Below, one piece after another: positions 26,059 to 34,587 of a stretch of DNA of 40,641 bases. Numbering within the stretch: the first letter of the stretch is position 1; each line of letters begins with the position of its first letter. The notes under the pieces were generated by a model, which searched no databases, was not told where the DNA came from, and saw only the letters and a program-made list of their open reading frames with translations. A program made the position numbers and the translations under genes. The stretch comes from Amylibacter sp. (lineage in GTDB: Bacteria; Pseudomonadota; Alphaproteobacteria; Rhodobacterales; Rhodobacteraceae): the NCBI GenBank assembly GCA_021775355.1, contig JAJFHZ010000027.1:1-40641 (forward strand), given 5' to 3'.

Positions 26059-26825
26059 GTCAGGGCTGCCAATGCAGCCCCCAATGCGCCCAATTCGGCC
26101 CATTGTTGTATAGCACCCAGAACGTCACCGGTTTGACCACCTATAGAACGCATCGCGATCAGGCCCATGGCCACAGCGGCGATTATGGCCCAGCCAAAGA
26201 CAAAAATACCTGACCATCCGATGAACAGGAAGCAGATCAGCAAGGTCAGAACAATGGCGATACTCAATGATGTTTCGGGTGGTCTTCCAACACTGGCTGA
26301 CAGGCCTGTGTCACGTGCATTGGGCATAGCGTACATTGCCAGTGCCATCGGTAATCTGCTGGCGGCACCCGCGGCGATCAGGGCGGGTATGAAAGATGTG
26401 TTGATCAAAACCTCAAGACTGCCATAACGCCCCAGTAAAAATAGGATCAGCGCAACAGCACCATACGCCCCAATGCGGCTGTCTTTCATAATTTCCAGTC
26501 TGACCTCTTTATCATATGCGCCGCCAAACCCATCGGCACAATCGGCCAATCCATCTTCGTGCATGCCGCCTGTTAAGATTGCCAAGGTGCCTAAGGCGGC
26601 AATGGCGGCAATGCTGGCGGGTGCACCAAACCAGTATAAAAGACTGCCAATAATGCCAGCGATCAATCCTAATACAGCCCCGACCAACGGATAGGCCCAA
26701 GTGGCGATTGCGGCACGTTTGCTAGCGGCCTCGTGGTCAACAGGAATGGGCAGACGTGTCAGCAAGCTGAAAGCCGCTGCTATATCGTTCAGTATATTGG
26801 CTTGGGTTTCGGTAATGTCGGTCAT
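26055..26825 (-). CDS. cobS: adenosylcobinamide-GDP ribazoletransferase (cobalamin synthase)
   Basis: The 256-residue membrane enzyme joins alpha-ribazole to adenosylcobinamide-GDP in the last part of B12 assembly. The conserved acidic motif is visible (GGMHEDGLADCADGFGG, residues 86-102, with Asp91, Asp95 and Asp98), with about six membrane segments around it. It is divergent from cobT, the enzyme that makes alpha-ribazole phosphate, with 84 bp between them. That gap is too short for a full cobalamin riboswitch and I see none. The stop codon shares TTAA with convergent carD. Confidence 0.93.
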   Translation of the reverse strand: MTDITETQANILNDIAAAFSLLTRLPIPVDHEAASKRAAIATWAYPLVGAVLGLIAGIIGSLLYWFGAPASIAAIAALGTLAILTGGMHEDGLADCADGFGGAYDKEVRLEIMKDSRIGAYGAVALILFLLGRYGSLEVLINTSFIPALIAAGAASRLPMALAMYAMPNARDTGLSASVGRPPETSLSIAIVLTLLICFLFIGWSGIFVFGWAIIAAVAMGLIAMRSIGGQTGDVLGAIQQWAELGALGAALAALT

Positions 26826-26909
26826 TTTTTATAAGCCTTCGCATATGCTATTTCCGCGCATCCAAAATGCAGCTAAACAGGCATAATTACAAGTACAGAT
26901 GGAAAAGAC

Positions 26910-27929
26910 ATGTCCGACGCACCGTTTCACAACCTTGCCGCGTTTCAAACTTTACTGGAAAATCAACCGCAATCGGATCACGCGGCGGCGGACGGGGCCA
27001 AAGCGCGCAATGGGCAATTGACCAAGCCCCCCGGTGCTTTGGGCCGTCTAGAAGACCTGGCGATCTGGTATGCTGGGTGGCGTGGGCAAGTAGTGCCAAC
27101 ATTGGATTGCCCACAAGTTGTTGTTTTTGCAGGAAATCACGGGATTGCGGCACAAGGCGTATCGGCATTCCCTGCGGAAGTGACCGCACAAATGGTGCTG
27201 AACTTTCAGCATAATGGTGCGGCGATCAATCAATTGTGCAAGACATTTGGTGCAAATCTGGATGTACATGCGCTGGATTTGGACAAACCTACAGACGACT
27301 TCACCAAAGGCCCCGCAATGTCTGAGGCGGATATGGTAGCGGCATTGCAAACGGGATGGAATGCGGTTGACCCTTCGGCTGATTTGCTGGTTGTGGGCGA
27401 AATGGGCATTGGAAATACCACTTCGGCGGCAGCGATTTTTCATGCCTTATATGGCGGGCAGGCGGCGGATTGGGTTGGGCGCGGCACGGGGGTGGATGAT
27501 GCGGGGCTGGCGCTGAAGGCGCGTGTTGCTGGTAATGGGGTGTTAGCCAATCCGTCCGCTGCACAAAACGGTCTGGAAGCTTTGCGTTGTTTGGGCGGGC
27601 GTGAACTGGCCGCTATTGCAGGTGCGATTGCTGGCGCAAGGGCAAAATCCATTCCGGTTATTCTTGACGGCTTTATTTGCTGTGCCGCTGCGGCCTGTCT
27701 TGCTGCGGTAAAACACAGCGCGCTGGATCATGCCGTTGCCGGGCATTTGTCGGCTGAGGGGGCGCATAAAGCAGTGTTGAAACATCTGGGCAAGGAACCG
27801 CTTTTATCACTGAATTTGCGTCTTGGTGAAGGGTCAGGCGGTGCTTTGGCAATAGGTGTTTTAAAAGCGGCCGTGGCCTGTCATTCCGGCATGGCAACCT
27901 TTGCCGAAGCGGGTGTGACTGATGCTTAG
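26910..27929 (+). CDS. cobT: nicotinate-nucleotide-dimethylbenzimidazole phosphoribosyltransferase
   Basis: The 339-residue enzyme activates 5,6-dimethylbenzimidazole for the lower ligand of B12. Family signatures are present: [56 protein letters not shown] and, near the C-terminus, [13 protein letters not shown] with the catalytic Glu. Length is usual. It is divergent from cobS, an arrangement found in other Rhodobacterales. Its TAG interlocks with the stop of the convergent SCP2 gene. Confidence 0.95.
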   Translation: MSDAPFHNLAAFQTLLENQPQSDHAAADGAKARNGQLTKPPGALGRLEDLAIWYAGWRGQVVPTLDCPQVVVFAGNHGIAAQGVSAFPAEVTAQMVLNFQHNGAAINQLCKTFGANLDVHALDLDKPTDDFTKGPAMSEADMVAALQTGWNAVDPSADLLVVGEMGIGNTTSAAAIFHALYGGQAADWVGRGTGVDDAGLALKARVAGNGVLANPSAAQNGLEALRCLGGRELAAIAGAIAGARAKSIPVILDGFICCAAAACLAAVKHSALDHAVAGHLSAEGAHKAVLKHLGKEPLLSLNLRLGEGSGGALAIGVLKAAVACHSGMATFAEAGVTDA

Positions 27930-28216
27930 GCTGTCAGTATTTCACTGACTTTTATGGCGCGCATATTACTGCCATCAACCTTTAACTTACCGGACATAAA
28001 CGCCATGGCGGCATTCTGGCTTCCATCCAGGATAGCCCGAAACACGGCCTCTGGCGCAATCAGTGTGACATCAGCCTCATCATCACCGGCACGTGCGCCT
28101 TTATTGTCCAGCATTACACTGCCTTCGTCCTTGATGACCAGTTTGGCTGTCCCTTGAAGGGTATCTTTGACTTTTGGCGCAAGGTTTTCAATAAATTCGG
28201 CGACAACAAGGTTCAT
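27926..28216 (-). CDS. SCP2 sterol-carrier-domain protein (second copy)
   Basis: The 96-residue single SCP2 domain ([20 protein letters not shown], then [20 protein letters not shown] and [19 protein letters not shown]) is paralogous to the product of 20867-21157. The blocks GARAGD and KVDG are shared. It probably binds acyl-CoA or other lipids. It stands alone and is convergent with cobT, sharing the stop region. Confidence 0.85.
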   Translation of the reverse strand: MNLVVAEFIENLAPKVKDTLQGTAKLVIKDEGSVMLDNKGARAGDDEADVTLIAPEAVFRAILDGSQNAAMAFMSGKLKVDGSNMRAIKVSEILTA

Positions 28217-28384
28217 GTCAGCAGTGCTTTCCTATGATTGTTTTGCGTCGATTTTAACTCTTTGGTACGGCTTGTAAATTGGAACGTTACGGCATGTCTT
28301 TCGAATGAAGATTATTGGGGGCGAATGTCGGGTACATTTTAAATACAAAGCCAACCGACAGTTTCATCCATATTTTACGAGATG

Positions 28385-29089
28385 TTATATCGTAAAAAAT
28401 CTTTTCTCTAACGTTTGGAAAAGTTCATAATATTTATATTCGTTTTTCCAAAACTGTTTCAGGCTTACCCGTGCAAGTTCACTCAAGTATTTTGAATGAT
28501 CAGTGATAGTGCGCATTTCAGAATATTGATCGATATCGATATTTACGTGCTCGATACCGATTTGATTTAGAAACCGGTGAATATTCTTATCCAAGTTTTT
28601 TAGGTCAATGCAGGTTACAATTTTGTCTTGTTTGTGGGCTGCAAACCGGAATTGATTGCCAAAGTGAAATTCGTAGCCACGATGTAAATGACGAATAGCA
28701 TTCATTGAGTAATGGGCAGCTGACATCGTGTATGTATCATCGCAATACAATGCTTCGGCCAGATCATTTGGGGTCTTGAATACGGCAAATGCTGCAGCTT
28801 CCTTTGGGCTCCATATTACCTTGCGGTCAGGAATGCCCATGCGTAAACGGCTATGGAAACCGGATATAAACCGCTCAGTAGGTTCGCGAAAAATGAAAGC
28901 AAATCTATGATCTTCGCCATACATATTGGCGGTTTCAGTTAGTGTTTTATGGCCAAGCAATACAAGATTATCGTTTATTATTTGTGGTTCTCTAGTGATC
29001 GTCGTACCACTAACAAGACGTATGATACCCTTAATATACGTACCCCCTGTCTTACCAACGTGGATCAAGCATATTTTTGGTGTTTGCAT
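28385..29089 (-). CDS. sulfotransferase-family protein
   Basis: The 234-residue protein has the PAPS-binding motifs: a 5'-phosphosulfate loop HVGKTGGT (10-17) and a 3'-phosphate motif FREPTERFISGFHSR (67-81), as in the Sulfotransfer_2 family. It should transfer sulfate from PAPS, probably to a carbohydrate. No membrane anchor is visible. The gene is AT-rich compared with the core neighbours, suggesting transfer. It lies 82 bp after a second sulfotransferase-like gene on the same strand. The acceptor is unknown. Confidence 0.78.
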   Translation of the reverse strand: MQTPKICLIHVGKTGGTYIKGIIRLVSGTTITREPQIINDNLVLLGHKTLTETANMYGEDHRFAFIFREPTERFISGFHSRLRMGIPDRKVIWSPKEAAAFAVFKTPNDLAEALYCDDTYTMSAAHYSMNAIRHLHRGYEFHFGNQFRFAAHKQDKIVTCIDLKNLDKNIHRFLNQIGIEHVNIDIDQYSEMRTITDHSKYLSELARVSLKQFWKNEYKYYELFQTLEKRFFTI

Positions 29090-29171
29090 AAAATTATTCC
29101 CAATAAGATGTTAGATCGTATATTTTCTTACAGCATTTCTAAGCAAGATAATCTGAAGTTATTCAGTTTGT

Positions 29172-30737
29172 CTAAGTTGACGACGTCGGTTTTTCAAAGA
29201 AACACCACGTATCGGAAAAGTTGACTTTATCGATGCTCATCTTTGCGCGGCTTTGATCTAATCTGCTAAAAACATTCTTTGATGTTTTAACTCTTACAAG
29301 AAACTCTTCCAGAACAAGTCCGGCAACCGGGTCTTTACTGGATATCTCTAGTGCCAATGCGTTTGTATTAAGCATCAAATCTGTCCCACCTAGATCAAAA
29401 CGATCCATGCCCCTGAATTCGTTTTTTGTTTGCGGGGTGCTGTTTTCATAGGTCGCATCTTGAGGGTGACCTTCGATAGCTCGCTCACCTTCATAAATTT
29501 TCATAACGTTTCCATAGAAATATCCGGTAGTGCCAATGATCCTTTGTTGTTCATTTCTGCCATGATCCGCAAAAGTTTGTAGAACTGAAATTAACCAGCG
29601 GGTCGCTAATTCGTTTACTAGGATTAGCCCGCATTCATCCCAAATACGGTGGAATAGATCAGAGGCTTTTTTTGTATGGCGAGAGTCTCTGCGCAAATAA
29701 CTGATTGCCAATGCGTTTAAATGGGCCAGACGACTTTTCCCGCGAAAATGATATTCAAGAATACGCGACTGAATTTCAATATCTGCCCGACTTGCATTCG
29801 GTAACGTCTTATTCTCCGGTATCATTTGTTGGGCCAAATTTTTCAGATCAACATTAATGTCCGGCAAAATATCAGGCAATTCTTGGGTCGGAACTCTGGA
29901 ACTGGCTCTGCGGGCTAATGCGGGCAATCCACACTCACTATTAAACGATACATCCGGTGGCCAATTGCTATGAGATTCATTCAATGGATGTTCATATTGG
30001 GTTTTGGCCATCAACTTTCGCTTGGCAAACCACGCAGTCGGTTTGCTATCTGAAAACTGATTAATATGTTCAAGGCCTTCAACAACATCCGCGGCAGGGG
30101 AAACATTTGCTTGTGGGGATGATATATCGATATTTTCAATGTTTTCGCCCAATTCAAAATGCTCAAGAATGGCGCTAATTCCATCAGTCGGTTCTGTATT
30201 GTATTCTCTTATATGTAATGCTTTATTGAAAGTATCTTTGGGTTTCTCCAGAACATTATCCCAATTGAAACCTTCCCTGAAGTTTCGTTCAAAGCCATTG
30301 AAACTGGAAAATGCAGTTCGATATTTAAGGTTTTGCACATAACAACTTCTTAACCAGTCATCTTCATTCCGCGTAAAGAAAAGAAATGACACGTCGAATT
30401 TGCTGAAAGCTCTATTCAATATTCTCAGGTGTTTGGTTAGCCTTGGGTAGACCTTTCGCCCTTTGTCGCGCCCAATAAGATGTCCAGCGAAATCTTCTTG
30501 AGATAGAATAAACTGATCAGAAGATGAGCTTTCCAGATCATTGGCCAGCATTGATAAGATTTTTTCAGACTTTTCGTACTCTGCTCCGGCCATTGCCATT
30601 GCTGCCTCGTGGACATGTTTCGTATGTACGAAATTTATGCCATGGCTTTTTAGTATAGTAGAGTTTTGCTTAAGTAATTTCTGTATTGCAGTAGAGCCTG
30701 TTTTGTGTGGCCCTAAATGGATAAGTATCTTTTTCAT
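29172..30737 (-). CDS. sulfotransferase-like N-domain with long unrecognised C-terminal region
   Basis: The 521-residue protein opens with a sulfotransferase-type P-loop (HLGPHKTGSTAIQ, residues 7-19). A matching 3'-phosphate-like stretch follows (FFTRNEDDWLRSCYVQNLKY, about 125-145). The first 210 residues resemble roseobacter sulfotransferase-like proteins. From about 220 onward I recognise no domain; the region is hydrophilic with helix-rich segments (AHLNALAISYLRRDSRH). It may modify an exopolysaccharide or glycan with the adjacent sulfotransferase. AT-rich composition suggests acquisition. Confidence 0.65.
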   Translation of the reverse strand: MKKILIHLGPHKTGSTAIQKLLKQNSTILKSHGINFVHTKHVHEAAMAMAGAEYEKSEKILSMLANDLESSSSDQFILSQEDFAGHLIGRDKGRKVYPRLTKHLRILNRAFSKFDVSFLFFTRNEDDWLRSCYVQNLKYRTAFSSFNGFERNFREGFNWDNVLEKPKDTFNKALHIREYNTEPTDGISAILEHFELGENIENIDISSPQANVSPAADVVEGLEHINQFSDSKPTAWFAKRKLMAKTQYEHPLNESHSNWPPDVSFNSECGLPALARRASSRVPTQELPDILPDINVDLKNLAQQMIPENKTLPNASRADIEIQSRILEYHFRGKSRLAHLNALAISYLRRDSRHTKKASDLFHRIWDECGLILVNELATRWLISVLQTFADHGRNEQQRIIGTTGYFYGNVMKIYEGERAIEGHPQDATYENSTPQTKNEFRGMDRFDLGGTDLMLNTNALALEISSKDPVAGLVLEEFLVRVKTSKNVFSRLDQSRAKMSIDKVNFSDTWCFFEKPTSST

Positions 30738-31071
30738 ATGTCAGTTATAGCCCAGCTTAAACTTTCTTAACATTACATTTGAAAGGGTGAGACTGCAATG
30801 CACCTGTTATCTTGTTATTGATTTTGCCAATCTTAGCATCCCAATATCCGATATAACAATAGACAATATAATTAGGGTTTTCTGAATTCCAGAGGTTATT
30901 CAGTGTTTAAGAAAAGAACGCTTGGCCAATCGTTTTCAAAGGCCGATCTTATTGAGTTTTTTTGTAAAATATATAGCAGAATGCCTGCTTTATATCAGGG
31001 GTTAGCAGTTGAGTTTAAAATGGCAAGAGGATGACGACCTGATATGTGGAAGGGGCAGGCATTAGAACAAT
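30738..31071. other. 334-bp AT-rich intergenic region
   Basis: No gene is evident. A nine-base inverted repeat (AATGCCTGC at 30980-30988 and GCAGGCATT at 31055-31063) and a T-run at 30958-30963 are the only structures I see. The region separates the sulfotransferase pair from the cupin gene and probably holds the promoter of the former. Confidence 0.4.
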
Positions 31072-31659
31072 TCAGTTTGAAGGAATTCCATCGTACACGT
31101 AATTTTCTGTCGAAATGTCGCCATACCAAACATACGCTGACAAGAATGCTTTCTCTGTTGTTCGTGTCGCATGGGCCATCATTGATGGGTGATAAGATCG
31201 TTCGCCTGATCCGTGGATTACATATGGCGCTTTATCGCGTTTCCAGTAAGCCTGTCCTGCCAGCATGACAAATACTTCTTCGGCCGGGTGGGTTCTAATC
31301 CCATATTCAGAATTAGGCAAAATGCCGTAAAGGCCAAGCCGGACCGAATTCGATTTCACCAATCCATTTGGACCAAGCAATTCCACGTGCACCTTGGGTA
31401 GGCTATGCGCCACATATTGTGCATCATTTGATGTTTGTGGTGGCGCCCACTGCAACGGAGTTTGGGCAATGATTTTGCAAACCGGATGGGCATTGGCTTC
31501 TGACATTACATCCAGAAAAGGCTTTGATAGGACGTTTGTATCGTAATGATTTTCGGTTCTAGGTGTCGCTGTAAGCAAAGCTTCGCGCGCGTGGCTTTCA
31601 ATTGCTTCAGAGCCATCAAATACATTTGCCAATGCGCCAAAAAGGGGCTGTAGGTACAT
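31072..31659 (-). CDS. DMSP-lyase-like cupin with altered metal site
   Basis: The 195-residue protein has the layout of the cupin DMSP lyases (DddQ/DddL group): a helical N-terminal half and a C-terminal cupin barrel with HPAEEVFVMLAGQAYW, then SYHPSMMAHATRT and AYVWYGDIST. These lyases cleave dimethylsulfoniopropionate to DMS and acrylate. The canonical cupin motif HxHxxxE reads R122-T-H124-PAE-E128, so the first His is Arg, and the Tyr expected two residues after Glu is Phe130. Activity may differ or be absent. It has GAGGTG upstream of ATG 31659. It lies next to the tRNA-Cys fragment on the same strand. Confidence 0.65.
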   Translation of the reverse strand: MYLQPLFGALANVFDGSEAIESHAREALLTATPRTENHYDTNVLSKPFLDVMSEANAHPVCKIIAQTPLQWAPPQTSNDAQYVAHSLPKVHVELLGPNGLVKSNSVRLGLYGILPNSEYGIRTHPAEEVFVMLAGQAYWKRDKAPYVIHGSGERSYHPSMMAHATRTTEKAFLSAYVWYGDISTENYVYDGIPSN

Positions 31660-31682
31660 TAGAACACCTCATTGATTTTAAA

Positions 31683-31728
31683 TGGAGGCGAGTACGAGAA
31701 TCGAACTCGTGTACACGGATTTGCAATC
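31683..31728 (-). tRNA. 3' fragment of tRNA-Cys(GCA), integration site of the adjacent element
   Basis: Reading the minus strand, the fragment has anticodon GCA (31722-31724), the 3' side of the anticodon stem (TCCG) and a perfect five-pair T arm (ACGAG, loop TTCGATT, CTCGT). It ends with acceptor strand ACTCGCC, the U discriminator typical of tRNA-Cys, and encoded CCA. Everything 5' of the anticodon loop is replaced: no D arm and no GGCGAGT acceptor strand to pair. This is the half left when an element integrates in a tRNA gene. The integrase gene follows at 31912. The rebuilt complete tRNA should lie at the far end, which is not in this window. Confidence 0.75.
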
Positions 31729-31911
31729 TAAACCGCAGTTATATCCATTTGTTTTTCTACGTTGCAACATATTGACTTTTATGGAAAAAGTAACAAACAA
31801 TAATATAGGCAAACAGCAATAAACACCCCAAGCACCCTATTTTGTGCGCAAATCTTGCACATGAGAGAGTATACGGGTTTTTTTGTGCATTGGGTTATAT
31901 GAGGTAAAAGA

Positions 31912-33009
31912 TTGCAGAAAACACTGACAGACAAGTTCATAAAAGGTCTAAGACCACACGCGGAATCCACGGAATATAGGGACGCGGCGACACCAGGTTT
32001 GATACTAAGAATAGGCAAGCTTGGTCGAAAGGTCTGGGAGGTCGTCTGGACGGGGCAGGGCCGACGCAAACGGATGCGGATCGGGGAGTACCCGAATGTA
32101 GGGCTTTCAGAGGCCCGGCGCATTGCGTCTGAAAAGAAAAGCGCACCTTTGCCGACAGATCAACCGGATCGAGTATGTGACCTTTGGGAACGCTATAAAG
32201 AGGACATTCAAGACATGCGAAGTGCGCCAGATATTGCTGGCTCATGGAAAAAGTGGACACTACCCCTCATAGGACACGTTAAGCTGCAAGATTTTGCTCT
32301 GCATCACGCCAATATGCTCATCGACCAAGTCACCAAGCAATCAAGTGCAAATCGAGCGCATGCAGTGGTTTCATATACGCGGCCAGCGTTTAGGATTGCG
32401 GCAAGCAAAGGATGGACACGGGGCAATCCATTCGCCGACGTCATTGCCAAGAAAACCTACGAAAAGCGCGAGCGAGTTTTAAACGCCTCTGAGCGCAAGT
32501 TATTGTGGGATTACATTCAAGCCGCTCCATATCCATGGAAGCCGCTGCTTTCTCTTTTATGCCTGACCGGGCAAAGGTTTTCAGAAGTGGCAGGGATGCG
32601 ACGTTCTGAAATTGAGGGTAATGTTTGGTTTATTCCGAGCGAAAGACATAAGGGGAAGCGTGTTCATGCCGTTCCATTATCTGCAAAAGCGCAAAGAGTG
32701 ATTGCAGCGATCCCTGAAATGCACCCGGATTTGTTGTTTTCAGTTCAAAAAGGGAAGCCTATTAAACAGGCGGCCCACGAAAAGAAACGCATTGATAAAA
32801 TAACTGATTTGAAAAATTGGCGGTTGCACGACATTAGGCGCACCGCATCAACCGTAATGGGCGATAATGGTGTGTCGAGATTTATCAACTCACAAGTTTT
32901 AGGCCATGCTGAAACCGGCGTGACAGGGATATATGACCGTTCAGAGTATTTGAAAGAGAAGCGGGAAGCATTGGAATTGCTGGCAGATAAGTGGATAGCT
33001 AATGAATGA
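31912..33009 (+). CDS. P4-type tyrosine integrase
   Basis: The 365-residue recombinase starts with the DUF4102-type arm-binding domain (LTDKFIKGLRPHAESTEYRD, ending near GEYPNVGLSEARRIA). It has a core-binding domain (about 90-180) and a catalytic domain with all active residues: Arg222 (LTGQRFSEVAGMR), Lys247 or 249 (RHKGKR), His306-x2-Arg309, His332 and nucleophile Tyr341 (GIYDR). It therefore should be active. It starts at TTG 31912, with AGGTAAAAG upstream. It lies next to its probable attachment site in tRNA-Cys. Its stop overlaps the next gene by eight bases. Confidence 0.92.
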   Translation: MQKTLTDKFIKGLRPHAESTEYRDAATPGLILRIGKLGRKVWEVVWTGQGRRKRMRIGEYPNVGLSEARRIASEKKSAPLPTDQPDRVCDLWERYKEDIQDMRSAPDIAGSWKKWTLPLIGHVKLQDFALHHANMLIDQVTKQSSANRAHAVVSYTRPAFRIAASKGWTRGNPFADVIAKKTYEKRERVLNASERKLLWDYIQAAPYPWKPLLSLLCLTGQRFSEVAGMRRSEIEGNVWFIPSERHKGKRVHAVPLSAKAQRVIAAIPEMHPDLLFSVQKGKPIKQAAHEKKRIDKITDLKNWRLHDIRRTASTVMGDNGVSRFINSQVLGHAETGVTGIYDRSEYLKEKREALELLADKWIANE

Positions 33010-33643
33010 TTATCAACTCATGAAAAAGCACTTTCCCCAAGTTTACTGGACGGATCAGTTTGCCAAAGAGATGGTTAAAGAAATCCAGATAATGCTTGAT
33101 GATAGCCTTGATCAAAATTTCGGATCCCAATTTTCGAATGACCATGCAAATCTTTTAAAAACACTACAAAATCACCTAAAGATTGAACATACTGCATTAA
33201 TGGCTTCCAATATTATCAAAGATATGAAGGATGAAGCCAGTGCTGAACAAGCGTATTTAATTGCGTCTGAATTATCGGCTATAGCATATTCAATTGATAA
33301 ATTCGGAAGGCATAAGTTTTTTAGTGTTCTACAAAAAAATAACAAACCATCGATTCAAAATCGCGGGCAAACAAACTGGTCTTATGTGGGCTTAGTGCGC
33401 GGGACTCGTGAGGCATGGTCTATGGGGACGGGTCGCTTTGCAGTCGCAAGTTACAAAAATAGAGAACCTTATTGTGAATTTCTACAAGACTGCTTCACTC
33501 ATTTTGGTATTAAAAATCCTTCAGCTCAATCCGCTCTAAACAGTTGGAGGAAGCAAGAAAAGGCCGCAGGGCGAGCTATTCCCAGAGGAAATAGTAGATC
33601 CAAGAAGCCGTTGGCGGGTGTATGGATGCGACTTGGTACATAA
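33002..33643 (+). CDS. unrecognised element-encoded protein
   Basis: The 213-residue protein overlaps the integrase gene by eight bases. The N-terminal half is acidic and helical (QFAKEMVKEIQIMLDDSLDQ). The C-terminal half is basic (YVGLVRGTREAWSMGTGRFA, then NSRSKKPLAGVWMRLG). No signal peptide or membrane segment is present. I recognise no family. It is AT-rich compared with its neighbours. Coupling to the integrase suggests a role in the element's life cycle or its cargo, for example control or host effect, but there is no direct evidence. Confidence 0.65.
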   Translation: MNDYQLMKKHFPQVYWTDQFAKEMVKEIQIMLDDSLDQNFGSQFSNDHANLLKTLQNHLKIEHTALMASNIIKDMKDEASAEQAYLIASELSAIAYSIDKFGRHKFFSVLQKNNKPSIQNRGQTNWSYVGLVRGTREAWSMGTGRFAVASYKNREPYCEFLQDCFTHFGIKNPSAQSALNSWRKQEKAAGRAIPRGNSRSKKPLAGVWMRLGT

Positions 33644-33761
33644 TAAATCAATTATTATTTAGTTAGCTATGCACCAACTCCGAAGATGGATTTACACTTG
33701 TTGCGACGCGTAAAAACAGGGTTATTAAAGGAGTTATTCTAATTATTTAGGGAATGACACA

Positions 33762-33989
33762 ATGCAACAAGACTTTAATATTTGGCTGGCAAATCTACCC
33801 AAAACACTTCGTGAGAAACCCCTTTGGGAATATTGCGACCTATCCGCATTCACAGGTAAACCGGTGGCAACATTGCGCGGCGATAAAATGCGAGGGAATG
33901 GCCCGAAGGCTATCAAAGTAGGGCAACTTGTCCGATTTGATCCCCGTGATGTGTTTGTGTGGCTCGAGCACCTTCGTGAGGTGGCGTAA
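33762..33989 (+). CDS. AlpA-like helix-turn-helix regulator
   Basis: The 75-residue protein has the shape of short excisionase/AlpA-type DNA-binding proteins: an N-terminal helix (FNIWLANLPKTLREKPLWEY), a possible recognition region (AFTGKPVATLRGDKMRGNGP) and IKVGQLVRFDPRDVFVWLEH, the typical last strand-helix of winged MerR/AlpA proteins. Such proteins control integrase expression or excision. ATG 33762 lies 118 bp after the previous gene, and the stop overlaps the next gene by one base (TAATG). Confidence 0.65.
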   Translation: MQQDFNIWLANLPKTLREKPLWEYCDLSAFTGKPVATLRGDKMRGNGPKAIKVGQLVRFDPRDVFVWLEHLREVA

Positions 33990-34237
33990 TGGGCATCTTG
34001 GAAAAAGAAAACGCCACCCCTGTTGTAGCAGAGCACGGCGTTTCATTCGAAATAAATGCGGCTAAACACTCCAAATACTATAGCACTGATCAAGCAAAAA
34101 AAAGTGTACCGATCTCAGGAAATACTACCCACCAAACCTTCTTTTGGAATCGAGATAGCAACTCTGCCGAGCTGCTCAGTCATTGGGTTTCATGTCGTGG
34201 GCATCATTTTGATTACGACGTGGAGGCGGTCAAGTGA
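33989..34237 (+). CDS. small unrecognised element gene (82 aa)
   Basis: The 82-residue product overlaps the AlpA-like gene by one base and the next gene by a few bases, so it is part of a translationally coupled run. The sequence is hydrophilic with several His and Tyr residues (WVSCRGHHFDYDVEAVK at the end). No motif is recognised. Confidence 0.55.
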   Translation: MGILEKENATPVVAEHGVSFEINAAKHSKYYSTDQAKKSVPISGNTTHQTFFWNRDSNSAELLSHWVSCRGHHFDYDVEAVK

Positions 34238-34587
34238 TGAACGGTATTCAATTACTAAACCAAACCATAGAGCCAAAGCTTTTGATCCCGTTTGCGGATA
34301 GGTTAGAGTCGAAATTAAGCCCGTTGGGCACGGCTAACCTCCTTTGCACTGCTATACGAATAGCACCCCGCGTGGCGGCTTGCGTGTTGATGAATGAGGC
34401 AATGCATGATCTGTCTGCCGGGCAGCCCAATCCCCCTTTTATTGGATACGCCGATGAGGCTAGGTTTTGGGTTAGCATTGCACCATTGCCAGAGCGCAAG
34501 GTCTATCTAGCTGCTATTTGGCAGACGCTTCCAACTTACGAACAATCTGCATTTTGGAATTTTGTGCAACGCGGAGTGGCAGCATGA
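34237..34587 (+). CDS. small unrecognised element gene (about 116 aa)
   Basis: The product begins MNGIQLLNQTIEPKLLIPFA and has alternating helices, including FWVSIAPLPERKVYLAAIWQ and TYEQSAFWNFVQRGVAA. The start is GTG 34234 or ATG 34237; both overlap the upstream gene. The stop overlaps the AAA ATPase start by four bases (ATGA). The tight coupling suggests it works with the ATPase, perhaps as a replication accessory, which is inference. No family recognised. Confidence 0.6.
   Translation: MNGIQLLNQTIEPKLLIPFADRLESKLSPLGTANLLCTAIRIAPRVAACVLMNEAMHDLSAGQPNPPFIGYADEARFWVSIAPLPERKVYLAAIWQTLPTYEQSAFWNFVQRGVAA

Noticed and set aside
26826..26909. Possible cobalamin riboswitch between cobS and cobT
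   Set aside because: Only 84 bp are available and no B12-box-like string is visible.
31683..31756. Complete tRNA-Cys gene
   Set aside because: The T arm, anticodon and 3' acceptor strand are present, but there is no D arm and no 5' strand able to pair with ACTCGCC, so it is a 3' fragment only.
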